A DNA stretch of 25,230 bases. Origin: a virus. Shown here in pieces: positions 12,939 to 18,891 of this stretch. The translations under genes were made by a program, and so were the position numbers. The stretch lies in IMG/VR virus record IMGVR_UViG_3300034093_001630, positions 1 through 25,230 of that record; one strand, written 5' to 3'. Below the pieces are notes generated by a model, which saw only the letters and a program-made list of their open reading frames with translations, ran no database searches and had not been told where the DNA came from. The stretch's first letter is position 1, and each line of letters opens with the position of its first letter.

Positions 12939-12952
12939 CTACCCTAGCCTGC
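12922..12952 (-). terminator. Rho-independent terminator after the holin-like gene
   Basis: A 9-bp stem GCAGGCTAG/CTAGCCTGC with a 9-nt loop, followed on the - strand by TTTT. It ends the operon that runs from 14527. Confidence 0.8.
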
Positions 12953-12964
12953 TAATCTAATTAC

Positions 12965-13231
12965 TTACTTCTTTGCTGCTGCTTTCTTTGCAGGAGCCTT
13001 CTTGACAACCTTAGCAGCCTTAACTGCCTTGTCTACCTCATCTACTGAAGGCATCTTTCCAAATGCTGGATCAGAAGGGTTGGCTGCTCTCAAGATCACT
13101 GGCACAAGTGCACCAAGTAGTGAGTATGCCAGTGTCTGTGGATCTGTTACACCAGAAGCATACATTGCTGTTGCTGCTCCAAGTACTGATCTTCCGTATG
13201 ACGCTAGTGCGTTTTTGATTTGTTGATTCAT
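12965..13231 (-). CDS. Holin-like small membrane protein with Lys/Ala tail
   Basis: An 88-residue protein. Residues about 14-50 (GRSVLGAATAMYASGVTDPQ and TLAYSLLGALVPVILRAA) form one or two hydrophobic helices. They are followed by NPSDPAFGKMPSVDEVDKAV and a C-terminal tail rich in Lys and Ala. The helix-DP-helix-NPxxxxFG pattern is familiar from small phage proteins annotated as holin-like. A perfect AGGAGG site suggests high expression. It ends an operon and is followed by a strong terminator. A lysis role is inference; another membrane role is possible. Confidence 0.75.
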   Translation of the reverse strand: MNQQIKNALASYGRSVLGAATAMYASGVTDPQTLAYSLLGALVPVILRAANPSDPAFGKMPSVDEVDKAVKAAKVVKKAPAKKAAAKK

Positions 13232-13241
13232 AATTTTCCTC

Positions 13242-13391
13242 CTAGGAATTTATTGCTTGACTATAGTGTAAATCACACAGGTCAACAATTCTGCTTTCAG
13301 AACTTGCCCAAACCTGTGTACTTTCATCCTCGCACAACTCTTCTTCACATATGAATAAGTTAAGATTCTTGGTGTGCTTAAGGACGATCAT
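13242..13391 (-). CDS. Small Cys-rich protein, 49 aa
   Basis: Starts in a TAATG overlap with the upstream gene and ends just before the ribosome-binding site of the holin-like gene. The product begins MIVLKHTKNLNLFICEEELC and ends VDLCDLHYSQAINS, with three Cys and a His that could bind zinc. The layout resembles the first gene of the window (Cys pair, then C-x2-H near the end). The gene is short enough to be missed by length filters. Confidence 0.65.
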   Translation of the reverse strand: MIVLKHTKNLNLFICEEELCEDESTQVWASSESRIVDLCDLHYSQAINS

Positions 13392-13795
13392 TACACTATT
13401 CTATCATAGTCTTCTGGTAACAGTTTCTTTAGTTCTTTGTATGCCCCAGAAATTTTCTTCATTGAGTGGTAGTGCGGGAATGCTGATCCCACTATCCCAT
13501 ACTCGTCAAAATAGGCAATTTCAGGCTCAATATCATTAATAAATTTGTTTAATGATGTTTGGAAATCTTCTATGTATTGATAAGCCCAGTCTCTAGAATC
13601 TGAAACAAATTTTAAAAAATCCTCGTTGGCTTTTTCTTGATCTGTTTTATTTTCATCATTGCTGGCTTGCTGCATTATTAAAAGATTAATTGTATTAGCA
13701 AGAATCTGACGATTTGTTTTTCTTTGTAGCATATATAAAGATAAAAACAGCAAGACTAAGAATGACAGGACACCAACAAGAATTGACTCTATCAT
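13391..13795 (-). CDS. N-terminally anchored membrane protein, 134 aa
   Basis: Residues 4-22 (SILVGVLSFLVLLFLSLYM) form a membrane anchor, followed by a long helical, charged domain with DFLKFVSDSRDWAYQYIED and a C-terminal ISGAYKELKKLLPED. It looks like a family seen in freshwater phages with no known role. It overlaps the upstream gene by 4 nt and the downstream one by 1 nt. Confidence 0.72.
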   Translation of the reverse strand: MIESILVGVLSFLVLLFLSLYMLQRKTNRQILANTINLLIMQQASNDENKTDQEKANEDFLKFVSDSRDWAYQYIEDFQTSLNKFINDIEPEIAYFDEYGIVGSAFPHYHSMKKISGAYKELKKLLPEDYDRIV

Positions 13796-14031
13796 AACTC
13801 TTTACCACCTTCTCTAACCAGAAGAACTATAGCGCCGTTGTCCTCTAATGCTTTCTTTACCCGAATCATATATTCTATTGCTTCCTTTTTCATTTCAACT
13901 GTTTCCAAAGACATAAAGTCTTTTTCTTTAGCCTTAACAGTTAAAAAATGATCATTGTCTATGATCTGCAAAGAAAAATTTTTAGGACAAGAAACAGACC
14001 TAAAGGCTCTTTTCATTTCGTCAGTATACAT
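13792..14031 (-). CDS. Conserved phage-type protein, 79 aa
   Basis: A soluble alpha/beta protein ending in an amphipathic helix and strand (EYMIRVKKALEDNGAIVLLV). A GGAG lies shortly before the ATG and overlaps the WhiB stop. No function is recognised. Confidence 0.7.
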   Translation of the reverse strand: MYTDEMKRAFRSVSCPKNFSLQIIDNDHFLTVKAKEKDFMSLETVEMKKEAIEYMIRVKKALEDNGAIVLLVREGGKEL

Positions 14032-14032
14032 A

Positions 14033-14314
14033 TTACTCCATTGTTAAAGATTGCCATGTCTTGCCCCAATCAACTTTACTCTTGTGGCTAGAAAATTCTT
14101 TAGAGACTTCTCCATTTTCTAAATACACACCGCCCCAAACACCCCACTCTTTACCAGATATGCCAACAGAAAAACATTCTTTTCTTACTGAACATGAAGA
14201 GCACAGTGCATCTATTGCTGGCCTAAGCAACTCGTCTTCTTCATATTTATCAAAAAATAAATTTGTATCGTAATCTAAACAAACTGCTTCGTCTTTCCAC
14301 TTATGCTTGTTCAT
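14033..14314 (-). CDS. whiB: WhiB-family iron-sulfur transcription regulator
   Basis: A 93-residue protein with the four cluster-binding cysteines C12, C38, C41 and C47 in the order C-x25-C-x2-C-x5-C, followed by the family turn GVWGG at residues 58-62. WhiB proteins carry a 4Fe-4S cluster, bind the principal sigma factor and are restricted to Actinomycetota and their phages. A phage copy may redirect host transcription or respond to redox or nitric oxide. A basic C-terminal segment (SHKSK) could contact DNA. It starts directly after the upstream TAA. Confidence 0.95.
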   Translation of the reverse strand: MNKHKWKDEAVCLDYDTNLFFDKYEEDELLRPAIDALCSSCSVRKECFSVGISGKEWGVWGGVYLENGEVSKEFSSHKSKVDWGKTWQSLTME

Positions 14315-14527
14315 TTATTTCACATACTTGTCTGGAATTTCCCATCCTAAACTAGAAGGGACAAACTCCTTTTTCATCTGCCACTTGTCATTTTTGTAAA
14401 TGCCAAACTTAGAGTAGTATGCTTTCTCTGATGGAAAGGTCTCAACTACTGTCCAACCATCCCAAGACAGTTGTCTATTATTCTTTACTATTGATTCCAT
14501 AGTATCTAAAGAATTGATTATTTTCAT
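14315..14527 (-). CDS. Unknown protein, 70 aa
   Basis: Trp-rich, with RQLSWDGWTVVETFPSEKAY and FVPSSLGWEIPDKYV; probably a small beta-rich domain. It is the first gene of the operon that carries whiB. The leader starts with a GTGC-AAA-GCAC hairpin and has only a weak ribosome-binding site. Function is unknown. Confidence 0.7.
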   Translation of the reverse strand: MKIINSLDTMESIVKNNRQLSWDGWTVVETFPSEKAYYSKFGIYKNDKWQMKKEFVPSSLGWEIPDKYVK

Positions 14528-14562
14528 TGTGTTCCGTTCTCTTGTGTGCTTTGCACAGTTGA

Positions 14563-14568
14563 TGTATA
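14563..14568 (-). promoter_or_regulatory. Candidate -10 element of the whiB operon
   Basis: TATACA lies 35 nt upstream of the start at 14527 and follows closely the stop of the gene at 14574. The -35 is not clear. Confidence 0.4.
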
Positions 14569-14573
14569 CAAAC

Positions 14574-14924
14574 TTAAAATGTGTATACGTTTGTATTTAT
14601 ATTATTTAGTTTTGATGAGTGAACAATTTTTGAAACAGGTTCTTTCGGATTAGACAGAAATGCAAAATGGTTAACATCTTTGATGTTTTCTTCTAGCCAT
14701 TCTTGAGTAACCTTAAAAAACTTTATAGACTTTCCTCTCGATTTCATTCCTCGTTCAGACAAGTTAACAAACTCCATCGCCATAAGGTTTATGTTGTTTG
14801 GACCTGCAGAATAGATATAAAAGTTATTGTCTTCTTTTCTTAACTCAGAAAGGGCAACAGCCATTGATCTTAAGAAGATATTATAGTTGTTAAAACTACT
14901 TGTCCCTTGAACCCCTACTATCAT
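14574..14924 (-). CDS. SLOG/DUF2493-like nucleotide-binding protein
   Basis: A 116-residue protein starting MIVGVQGTSSFNNYNIFLRS, a Rossmann-type strand-loop-helix. It continues with a second strand ending IYSAGPNNINLMAMEFVNLS and a third KFFKVTQEWLEENI. This arrangement resembles SLOG proteins, which bind nucleotides and in some defence systems sense nucleotide signals. The assignment is from pattern only. It overlaps the upstream membrane-protein gene by 29 nt and has its own AGAAGGG site. Confidence 0.6.
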   Translation of the reverse strand: MIVGVQGTSSFNNYNIFLRSMAVALSELRKEDNNFYIYSAGPNNINLMAMEFVNLSERGMKSRGKSIKFFKVTQEWLEENIKDVNHFAFLSNPKEPVSKIVHSSKLNNINTNVYTF

Positions 14925-15309
14925 CGTTAATCCCTTCTCTTAGTTTGTCCATTATAAAAAGCATCTTATCTAATTGTACCTTATCCATACTTATTGTGTC
15001 AACTTGTTCTGCAGAGTCTTTATCAATCAACTGATCCACCAAAGGTGCTTTATAAAAAATATTATCTTTAATCCAATAAGCATTATTATCGACAATAATT
15101 ACCTTGATATTTGTTTTGTCATAATGATTTTTTGACTGTGTTTTTGAAATTATTTTTCTTGAATATTTTTTGCCAGCGCTATATCTATATAGAAGCATAG
15201 ACTGGCTTACTATTTGAGTTCTATTCTTTGGCCTTGATGCAAGAAGATATGTGCCTAAAACTAATAACATAGTTATAGTTAATCCAGCAGCGCCATACCA
15301 ATTATTCAT
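14896..15309 (-). CDS. Membrane-anchored basic protein, 137 aa
   Basis: I chose ATG 15309 (MNNWYGAAGLTITMLLVLGT), which has GGGAG 5 nt upstream; a TTG at 15321 lies 5 nt after the -10 and would be an alternative leaderless start. One N-terminal membrane helix is followed by a basic region and a short domain (KVIIVDNNAYWIKDNIFYKA). The C-terminus is acidic and overlaps the SLOG-like gene. Function is unknown. Confidence 0.65.
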   Translation of the reverse strand: MNNWYGAAGLTITMLLVLGTYLLASRPKNRTQIVSQSMLLYRYSAGKKYSRKIISKTQSKNHYDKTNIKVIIVDNNAYWIKDNIFYKAPLVDQLIDKDSAEQVDTISMDKVQLDKMLFIMDKLREGINDDSRGSRDK

Positions 15310-15326
15310 AGATACTCCCAATATTC

Positions 15327-15332
15327 ATTGTA
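15327..15332 (-). promoter_or_regulatory. Candidate -10 (TACAAT) of the gene at 15309
   Basis: Begins right after the TGA stop of the upstream gene, repeating the stop-then-promoter layout seen elsewhere. Confidence 0.45.
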
Positions 15333-15665
15333 TCACTTTTTTTCTGAAAGAACTCTGCTAATTTCTTCAAAAACTAGCCTTTTATTTTTTTCTAACAGGT
15401 TGACCGCTTGGGGATCAAAGGCTTTTGGACCCAGGTTTATTATTGGGTTTGAAGATGTTATGTCCATATCAAGAAAGCCATGACTCCAAAGATACATAGT
15501 CTCATTATAAAAATGTAAAGAAACATCTTTATGTAGTTCTGGATTTACCTTGGCAAGTTTGTCTGTAAAGTTATATAAAAACTCTCCAGTTTCTTCGTCT
15601 ATTCCTGCTGGTTCAAGTGCTCCAAAAAGTATAAGTCTTTCTATCTCTTCGTCTTCGGAATTCAT
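15333..15665 (-). CDS. Unknown phage protein, tandem paralogue 1
   Basis: A 110-residue protein with EEIERLILFGALEPAGIDEETGEFLYNFTDK, of which the core GIDEETGEFLYNFTDKL aligns with the next gene upstream, and a C-terminal extension with LGPKAFDPQAVNLL. It is mostly helical and looks like a small family common in aquatic phages. It overlaps the upstream paralogue by 4 nt. Function is unknown. Confidence 0.72.
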   Translation of the reverse strand: MNSEDEEIERLILFGALEPAGIDEETGEFLYNFTDKLAKVNPELHKDVSLHFYNETMYLWSHGFLDMDITSSNPIINLGPKAFDPQAVNLLEKNKRLVFEEISRVLSEKK

Positions 15666-15886
15666 ACTTTAACTTTCCAAGTCATTCTTGTTGGGCCTTG
15701 ATCAATTAACTGAAACATATGATTTTCATATTGGTCTTTTAATTGATTGTAGATTTCTGGACTTACTTCCTTCATCTTGTCTGTAATACCATACATCATC
15801 TCGCCAGTGGCATCATCAATTCCCTGGAATTCTACAGCACCCTGAAGCATTAAATGCTCTAGCATTGCTTCTTCTTGAAGGCCCAT
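15662..15886 (-). CDS. Unknown phage protein, tandem paralogue 2
   Basis: A 74-residue protein from ATG 15886 (MGLQEEAMLEHLMLQGAVEF), chosen because it starts 1 nt after the nuclease stop rather than inside that gene. Its GIDDATGEMMYGITDKM matches GIDEETGEFLYNFTDKL of the adjacent gene at the same relative position, so the two are probably a tandem duplication. Confidence 0.7.
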   Translation of the reverse strand: MGLQEEAMLEHLMLQGAVEFQGIDDATGEMMYGITDKMKEVSPEIYNQLKDQYENHMFQLIDQGPTRMTWKVKV

Positions 15887-15887
15887 G

Positions 15888-16295
15888 TTACTTACCAGAC
15901 TTTTTTCTAGCCTTTGCAAGAGCATCAAAATCTTTGACCTTGGTGTCACCTAAGTATCCCCAAGCATGTCCATCATTGATCATCTTATCATTAATAGAAA
16001 CGGTGTCTCCATCAAGATAAACCCAACCAAGAATACGACCAAACTTTTCAGATGAGTTCATCTTCTCAGTCTTAATTACAACAGACTTAGCACTGTCGAT
16101 AGCAGCCTTCAAATAAGCCTTTGCTTCCAGTCCTAAAGCCTTTTCAGCCTTGTCTGTAGTGCGAGACTCAGGCGTATCAATACCAGCCAGTCTGACTCTT
16201 GAAGTAAAAGAAATGTCAAACCCTAAATCAATTTCGACATCAATGGTATCTCCATCAACGACCTTTGTTACTTTCTTTACATAATATTCAAACAT
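15888..16295 (-). CDS. Staphylococcal-nuclease-like thermonuclease
   Basis: A 135-residue SNase-domain protein. Active-site residues fall at R35, D40 and E43 (VRLAGIDTPESR) and R87 (KFGRILGW), coincidentally the numbering of the staphylococcal enzyme, with the calcium-site DGDT at residues 14-17. It would cleave DNA and RNA with Ca2+. I chose ATG 16295, which overlaps the upstream stop (TAATG) and has GGGGGAG 6 nt before it. No signal peptide is seen, so it probably works inside the cell, for example in host DNA breakdown. Confidence 0.92.
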   Translation of the reverse strand: MFEYYVKKVTKVVDGDTIDVEIDLGFDISFTSRVRLAGIDTPESRTTDKAEKALGLEAKAYLKAAIDSAKSVVIKTEKMNSSEKFGRILGWVYLDGDTVSINDKMINDGHAWGYLGDTKVKDFDALAKARKKSGK

Positions 16296-16498
16296 TACTT
16301 TCTCCCCCATTTAACTTTATTCCAACCACGCTCATGGAAGTAATAAAGGATTGTTTTTGTAACTACCTCGAAACTTGCGATTGCACCTGCTGTAACTGGC
16401 TCTTTGGTTATAAGCCAAGCAATAGCAAATGTATCTGCTGTTCCAATTATACGCCAAGTAATTGCTTTTAATGCTGATCTTTGTTTGGTTACATTCAT
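16295..16498 (-). CDS. DUF2061-like membrane protein
   Basis: A 67-residue protein with RSALKAITWRIIGTADTFAI, a second hydrophobic stretch and the family ending YYFHERGWNKVKWG. Two membrane helices are likely. DUF2061 has no established function. ATG 16498 is preferred over GTG 16507 because GGGTGG lies at a better distance. A second member is at 17870-18100. Confidence 0.82.
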   Translation of the reverse strand: MNVTKQRSALKAITWRIIGTADTFAIAWLITKEPVTAGAIASFEVVTKTILYYFHERGWNKVKWGRK

Positions 16499-16543
16499 GA
16501 CGGCCACCCAATATTGCTTGGCTTAGTAATGAAGTTCCAGACT

Positions 16544-17305
16544 TTAGATGCCCATTTCTTTACGTTTTTGCGTAGCCGAAATAGCATGAATGTCTGCCCC
16601 CAAATCCACTTGTTCAATTTTATATCCTACATCTCTACCGTATACAATGTTGGTAATGTTAGGTAGTCTTAGTACTAATGCGCCATCCATAAATTCATCC
16701 TTGGCAATATATTCTTTTACCTGATCAAACTTAAGTGGATCTTTCTCACTTGTATTGTAGGTATTACGGACTCCAAGAAGTACTTGGTCAGTTCTCTTGC
16801 CAGCCTCCTTATAAAGGGCGTGGTGGCCTTCGTGCCAAGGCTGGTACCTACCCAGCATTAGTGTTGTAGGTGCAGACCAATCGTGAAGACTAAACTTATC
16901 AATGATGTGAGATGCTTTTGCTTCTGCATCTAAGTTGTGACTAATAAATGAGACATCAAACTCTGTTGGTCGTTCAAACATTTTATTTGTGTCTTCAAAA
17001 CGACCTTCAGCAAGGGTGTCCATAAATACTAATATGTCAGGCTTACCGAATGCTGCACGAGTAAGGTCTGTTGGGCAAACAAAGTCAACGATTACTGGTG
17101 CTACTCCCTGCTTAGAGATAAGTCTTGCCATCTCTCCCATGCGTCGTGCTTGTTCAAGTCGATCCTCTGGTGTAAAACCAAGATCTGAATTTACGGTTGC
17201 ACGAACCTCATCTGCATTAAGATGTATAGCATTAATACGCTCTTTTAGAGCCTTTGCTAATTCTGTTTTACCAGAACCAGGTAGGCCAATAATCTGAATA
17301 ATCAT
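16544..17305 (-). CDS. Fusion: CysC-like kinase plus NMNAT-like nucleotidyltransferase
   Basis: A 253-residue two-domain enzyme. Residues 1-140 are a P-loop kinase: Walker A GLPGSGKT at 7-14, HLNADEVR at 28-35 and VDFVCPT at 73-79, as in adenylylsulfate kinase. Residues 147-253 are a nucleotidyltransferase: LGRYQPWHEGHHALY with H158-x-G-H161, and ISATQKRKE at 242-250. These are the NMNAT/NadM-type signatures. The second domain may make NAD from nicotinamide mononucleotide or activate another phosphate ester; the first may phosphorylate APS or a small precursor. It overlaps the upstream DUF7455 gene by 1 nt (TAATG). Confidence 0.85.
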   Translation of the reverse strand: MIIQIIGLPGSGKTELAKALKERINAIHLNADEVRATVNSDLGFTPEDRLEQARRMGEMARLISKQGVAPVIVDFVCPTDLTRAAFGKPDILVFMDTLAEGRFEDTNKMFERPTEFDVSFISHNLDAEAKASHIIDKFSLHDWSAPTTLMLGRYQPWHEGHHALYKEAGKRTDQVLLGVRNTYNTSEKDPLKFDQVKEYIAKDEFMDGALVLRLPNITNIVYGRDVGYKIEQVDLGADIHAISATQKRKEMGI

Positions 17306-17556
17306 TAGTAATCTTTTCCCTTTGCTCTATTTTCAATAAGTTTTTCTCGCTCATCAACAATGCTAACCATAAATGCCATCATGCTGTTATAGCCGTCTGG
17401 AATAGACATGATCTTATTGTAGTGATGACCACAGAACATTAGTTCTCCAGACAATCCCGTAACTTTTACAAGTGCTTCTGCATTACATCTGTCACACCTA
17501 TCTAGTGGACTAAGGGTCCATTCCTGGACTTCTTCTTTTGCCAATATGTTAGTCAT
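17305..17556 (-). CDS. DUF7455-like zinc-binding protein
   Basis: An 83-residue protein from ATG 17556 (MTNILAKEEVQEWTLSPLDR). The core CDRCNAEALVKV, then GELMFCGHHYNK, has C-x2-C and CGHH for one zinc. This family is typical of Actinomycetota and their phages. Function is unknown. A TATACT follows the FmdB stop and would give a leader of only about 4 nt to this ATG; two earlier in-frame starts lie in or next to the promoter. Confidence 0.78.
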   Translation of the reverse strand: MTNILAKEEVQEWTLSPLDRCDRCNAEALVKVTGLSGELMFCGHHYNKIMSIPDGYNSMMAFMVSIVDEREKLIENRAKGKDY

Positions 17557-17566
17557 GATACTCATA

Positions 17567-17572
17567 AGTATA
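17567..17572 (-). promoter_or_regulatory. Candidate -10 (TATACT) of the DUF7455 gene
   Basis: Begins right after the TAG stop of the FmdB-like gene; the predicted start is about 4 nt before the ATG at 17556. No -35 match. Confidence 0.45.
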
Positions 17573-17758
17573 CTACCGCTTTCTGTTATCAGTGGAATAA
17601 AATCCACTACCGTTGAATACTGCTCCTATATTAGAGTATACACGAACTAAAGACTTATTGCAAGTCTCACATTGATATCCTGGATCATCTTCAGATATTC
17701 CACGAATTTTTGTGTATCTTACAGCACAAACCATGCAGTCATACTCATATGCTGGCAT
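17573..17758 (-). CDS. FmdB-type zinc-ribbon protein
   Basis: A 61-residue protein beginning MPAYEYDCMVCAVRY, with CxxC at residues 8-11 and 29-32 and the family ending FNGSGFYSTDNR. It binds zinc and is annotated as a putative regulator, but its biochemical role is unknown. An AAGAAGTAAG stretch precedes the ATG and overlaps the stop of the upstream mini-gene. Confidence 0.88.
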   Translation of the reverse strand: MPAYEYDCMVCAVRYTKIRGISEDDPGYQCETCNKSLVRVYSNIGAVFNGSGFYSTDNRKR

Positions 17759-17762
17759 AAAC

Positions 17763-17870
17763 TTACTTCTTTTTCTTTTCTTTTACATACCAAACTGGCA
17801 GTTTGAGTTCATCTCCAGACCACTCATAGCCTAAAGCCTTGACAACAAACCTAATAATCTTAATACGCAT
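17763..17870 (-). CDS. Basic mini-protein, 35 aa
   Basis: Begins MRIKIIRFVVKALGYEWSGD and ends in KEKKKK. It starts in a TAATG overlap with the DUF2061 gene and ends 4 nt before the FmdB-like gene. Function is unknown; position and composition support it. Confidence 0.55.
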   Translation of the reverse strand: MRIKIIRFVVKALGYEWSGDELKLPVWYVKEKKKK

Positions 17871-18100
17871 TACTTGATTCTCCTAAGCCAACGATTGTTC
17901 CAAATTCTTTCAAATATAAAATATCCAATAATTTCCCAGCCAACGTATACAAGGAATCCTATAGTTATAGGCTCTAAGTATTCATTTTCCCATTTACCAG
18001 TAATGATATATATTAAATAAGAAAATAGCAAACTAGCAACGCCTACGTGAAATGCGGTATAACTTATTGCCTTAATAGAACTTCTCTTTTTTGATTCCAT
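17870..18100 (-). CDS. Second DUF2061-like membrane protein
   Basis: A 76-residue protein with SSIKAISYTAFHVGVASLLF, a GKWENEYLEPI linker and WEIIGYFIFERIWN, the same plan as the gene at 16295 (KAI start, two helices, FHER/FERIW end). It overlaps the endolysin stop (TAATG), so it may be co-expressed with lysis genes. A role as an accessory lysis membrane protein is only a suggestion. Confidence 0.8.
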   Translation of the reverse strand: MESKKRSSIKAISYTAFHVGVASLLFSYLIYIITGKWENEYLEPITIGFLVYVGWEIIGYFIFERIWNNRWLRRIK

Positions 18101-18744
18101 TATAGGGCCACTGAGCCCTTTCCTCCGCCACCAGAAGACTTTTTTACTGCTGGCTTTGCTGATTTCTTTGCAGCATCTGCAGTTGTAGTCTTAACAGGTG
18201 TTACTGCTAACTTGTTTAGTAGTGGAGCATTCTCTTCTCCAGTATAAACTGGACGACCCCAACCAACCACAGCATTTACTAACTTCTTCTTGTTGTTCTT
18301 TACATATGCACGAGTCTTCTCTACGCACATTCCGCCATTGCGCTGGTCTCCCTTTGCAGTTCCTGAAGTGTTTCCTTCAATAACTTGAATTGTTCCGTCG
18401 CCATTGTTCTTAATACAAAGACCAACATGTGAAATACGATTTACGCCATCATCTGGGAAATCAAAATAGATCCAGTCTCCAGGAGTTGGATCATCATTAC
18501 GAGCATCTGACCAACGCTCATTCTTCTTAAACCAGTCTGCTGCTTGAACTGTTGATGCAGACTTAGGGAATGATTTTACTCCCGCAGTAAATGCACACCA
18601 AGAAACGAATGACTGGCACCATGGTTGGAAGTTAACCTTAATCCATGCACCGTACTTTGTTTCATTATCTTTAGGGCCTTCAATTGTGCCCAACTCTTTC
18701 TTTGCAACCTCAATGATTGCGTCTAGACTACCTTTTGCTGCCAT
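18100..18744 (-). CDS. CHAP-domain endolysin (peptidoglycan amidase/endopeptidase)
   Basis: A 214-residue protein. The CHAP domain covers about residues 5-165, with nucleophile C43 in PWCQSFVSWCA, H106 in ISHVGLC and E123/N125 in VIEGNT; TPGDWIYF is also typical. It would cut peptide or amide bonds in the cell wall at the end of infection. The tail (about 170-214) is rich in Ala, Lys and Gly, with KPAVKKSSGGGGKG, and may help wall binding. A perfect AAAGGAGG site is present and there is no signal peptide, so export would need a holin. Confidence 0.93.
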   Translation of the reverse strand: MAAKGSLDAIIEVAKKELGTIEGPKDNETKYGAWIKVNFQPWCQSFVSWCAFTAGVKSFPKSASTVQAADWFKKNERWSDARNDDPTPGDWIYFDFPDDGVNRISHVGLCIKNNGDGTIQVIEGNTSGTAKGDQRNGGMCVEKTRAYVKNNKKKLVNAVVGWGRPVYTGEENAPLLNKLAVTPVKTTTADAAKKSAKPAVKKSSGGGGKGSVAL

Positions 18745-18772
18745 GATATCCTCCTTTAGGAATCTTTATATA

Positions 18773-18781
18773 ATTATATCA
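18773..18781 (-). promoter_or_regulatory. Extended -10 promoter (TGA-TATAAT) of the endolysin gene
   Basis: Lies between tRNA-Asn and the endolysin. The start near 18766 leaves a 22-nt leader with a strong AAAGGAGG. Confidence 0.65.
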
Positions 18782-18783
18782 TG

Positions 18784-18856
18784 CTGCCCCACCTGGCCTC
18801 GATCCAGGGACATCCGAATTAACAGTTCGGCACTCTACCATCTGAGTTATAGGGCA
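18784..18856 (-). tRNA. tRNA-Asn (GUU)
   Basis: The acceptor TGCCCTA pairs with TGGGGCA, the D stem is ACTC/GAGT, the anticodon stem CCGAA/TTCGG carries the loop CTGTTAA, and the T stem is CCTGG/CCAGG. The T loop is ATCGAGG, a small departure from TTCRANY. The discriminator is G and CCA is not encoded. Confidence 0.9.
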
Positions 18857-18891
18857 AGGTAGGCAGTTTTAGTCATGCCCAGGACTTATAA

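Noticed and set aside
13255-13320. Inverted repeat ACACAGGT/ACCTGTGT with an inner hairpin, considered as a non-coding RNA or terminator.
   Set aside because: A complete 49-codon gene with a TAATG start runs through it, and no T run follows the repeat.
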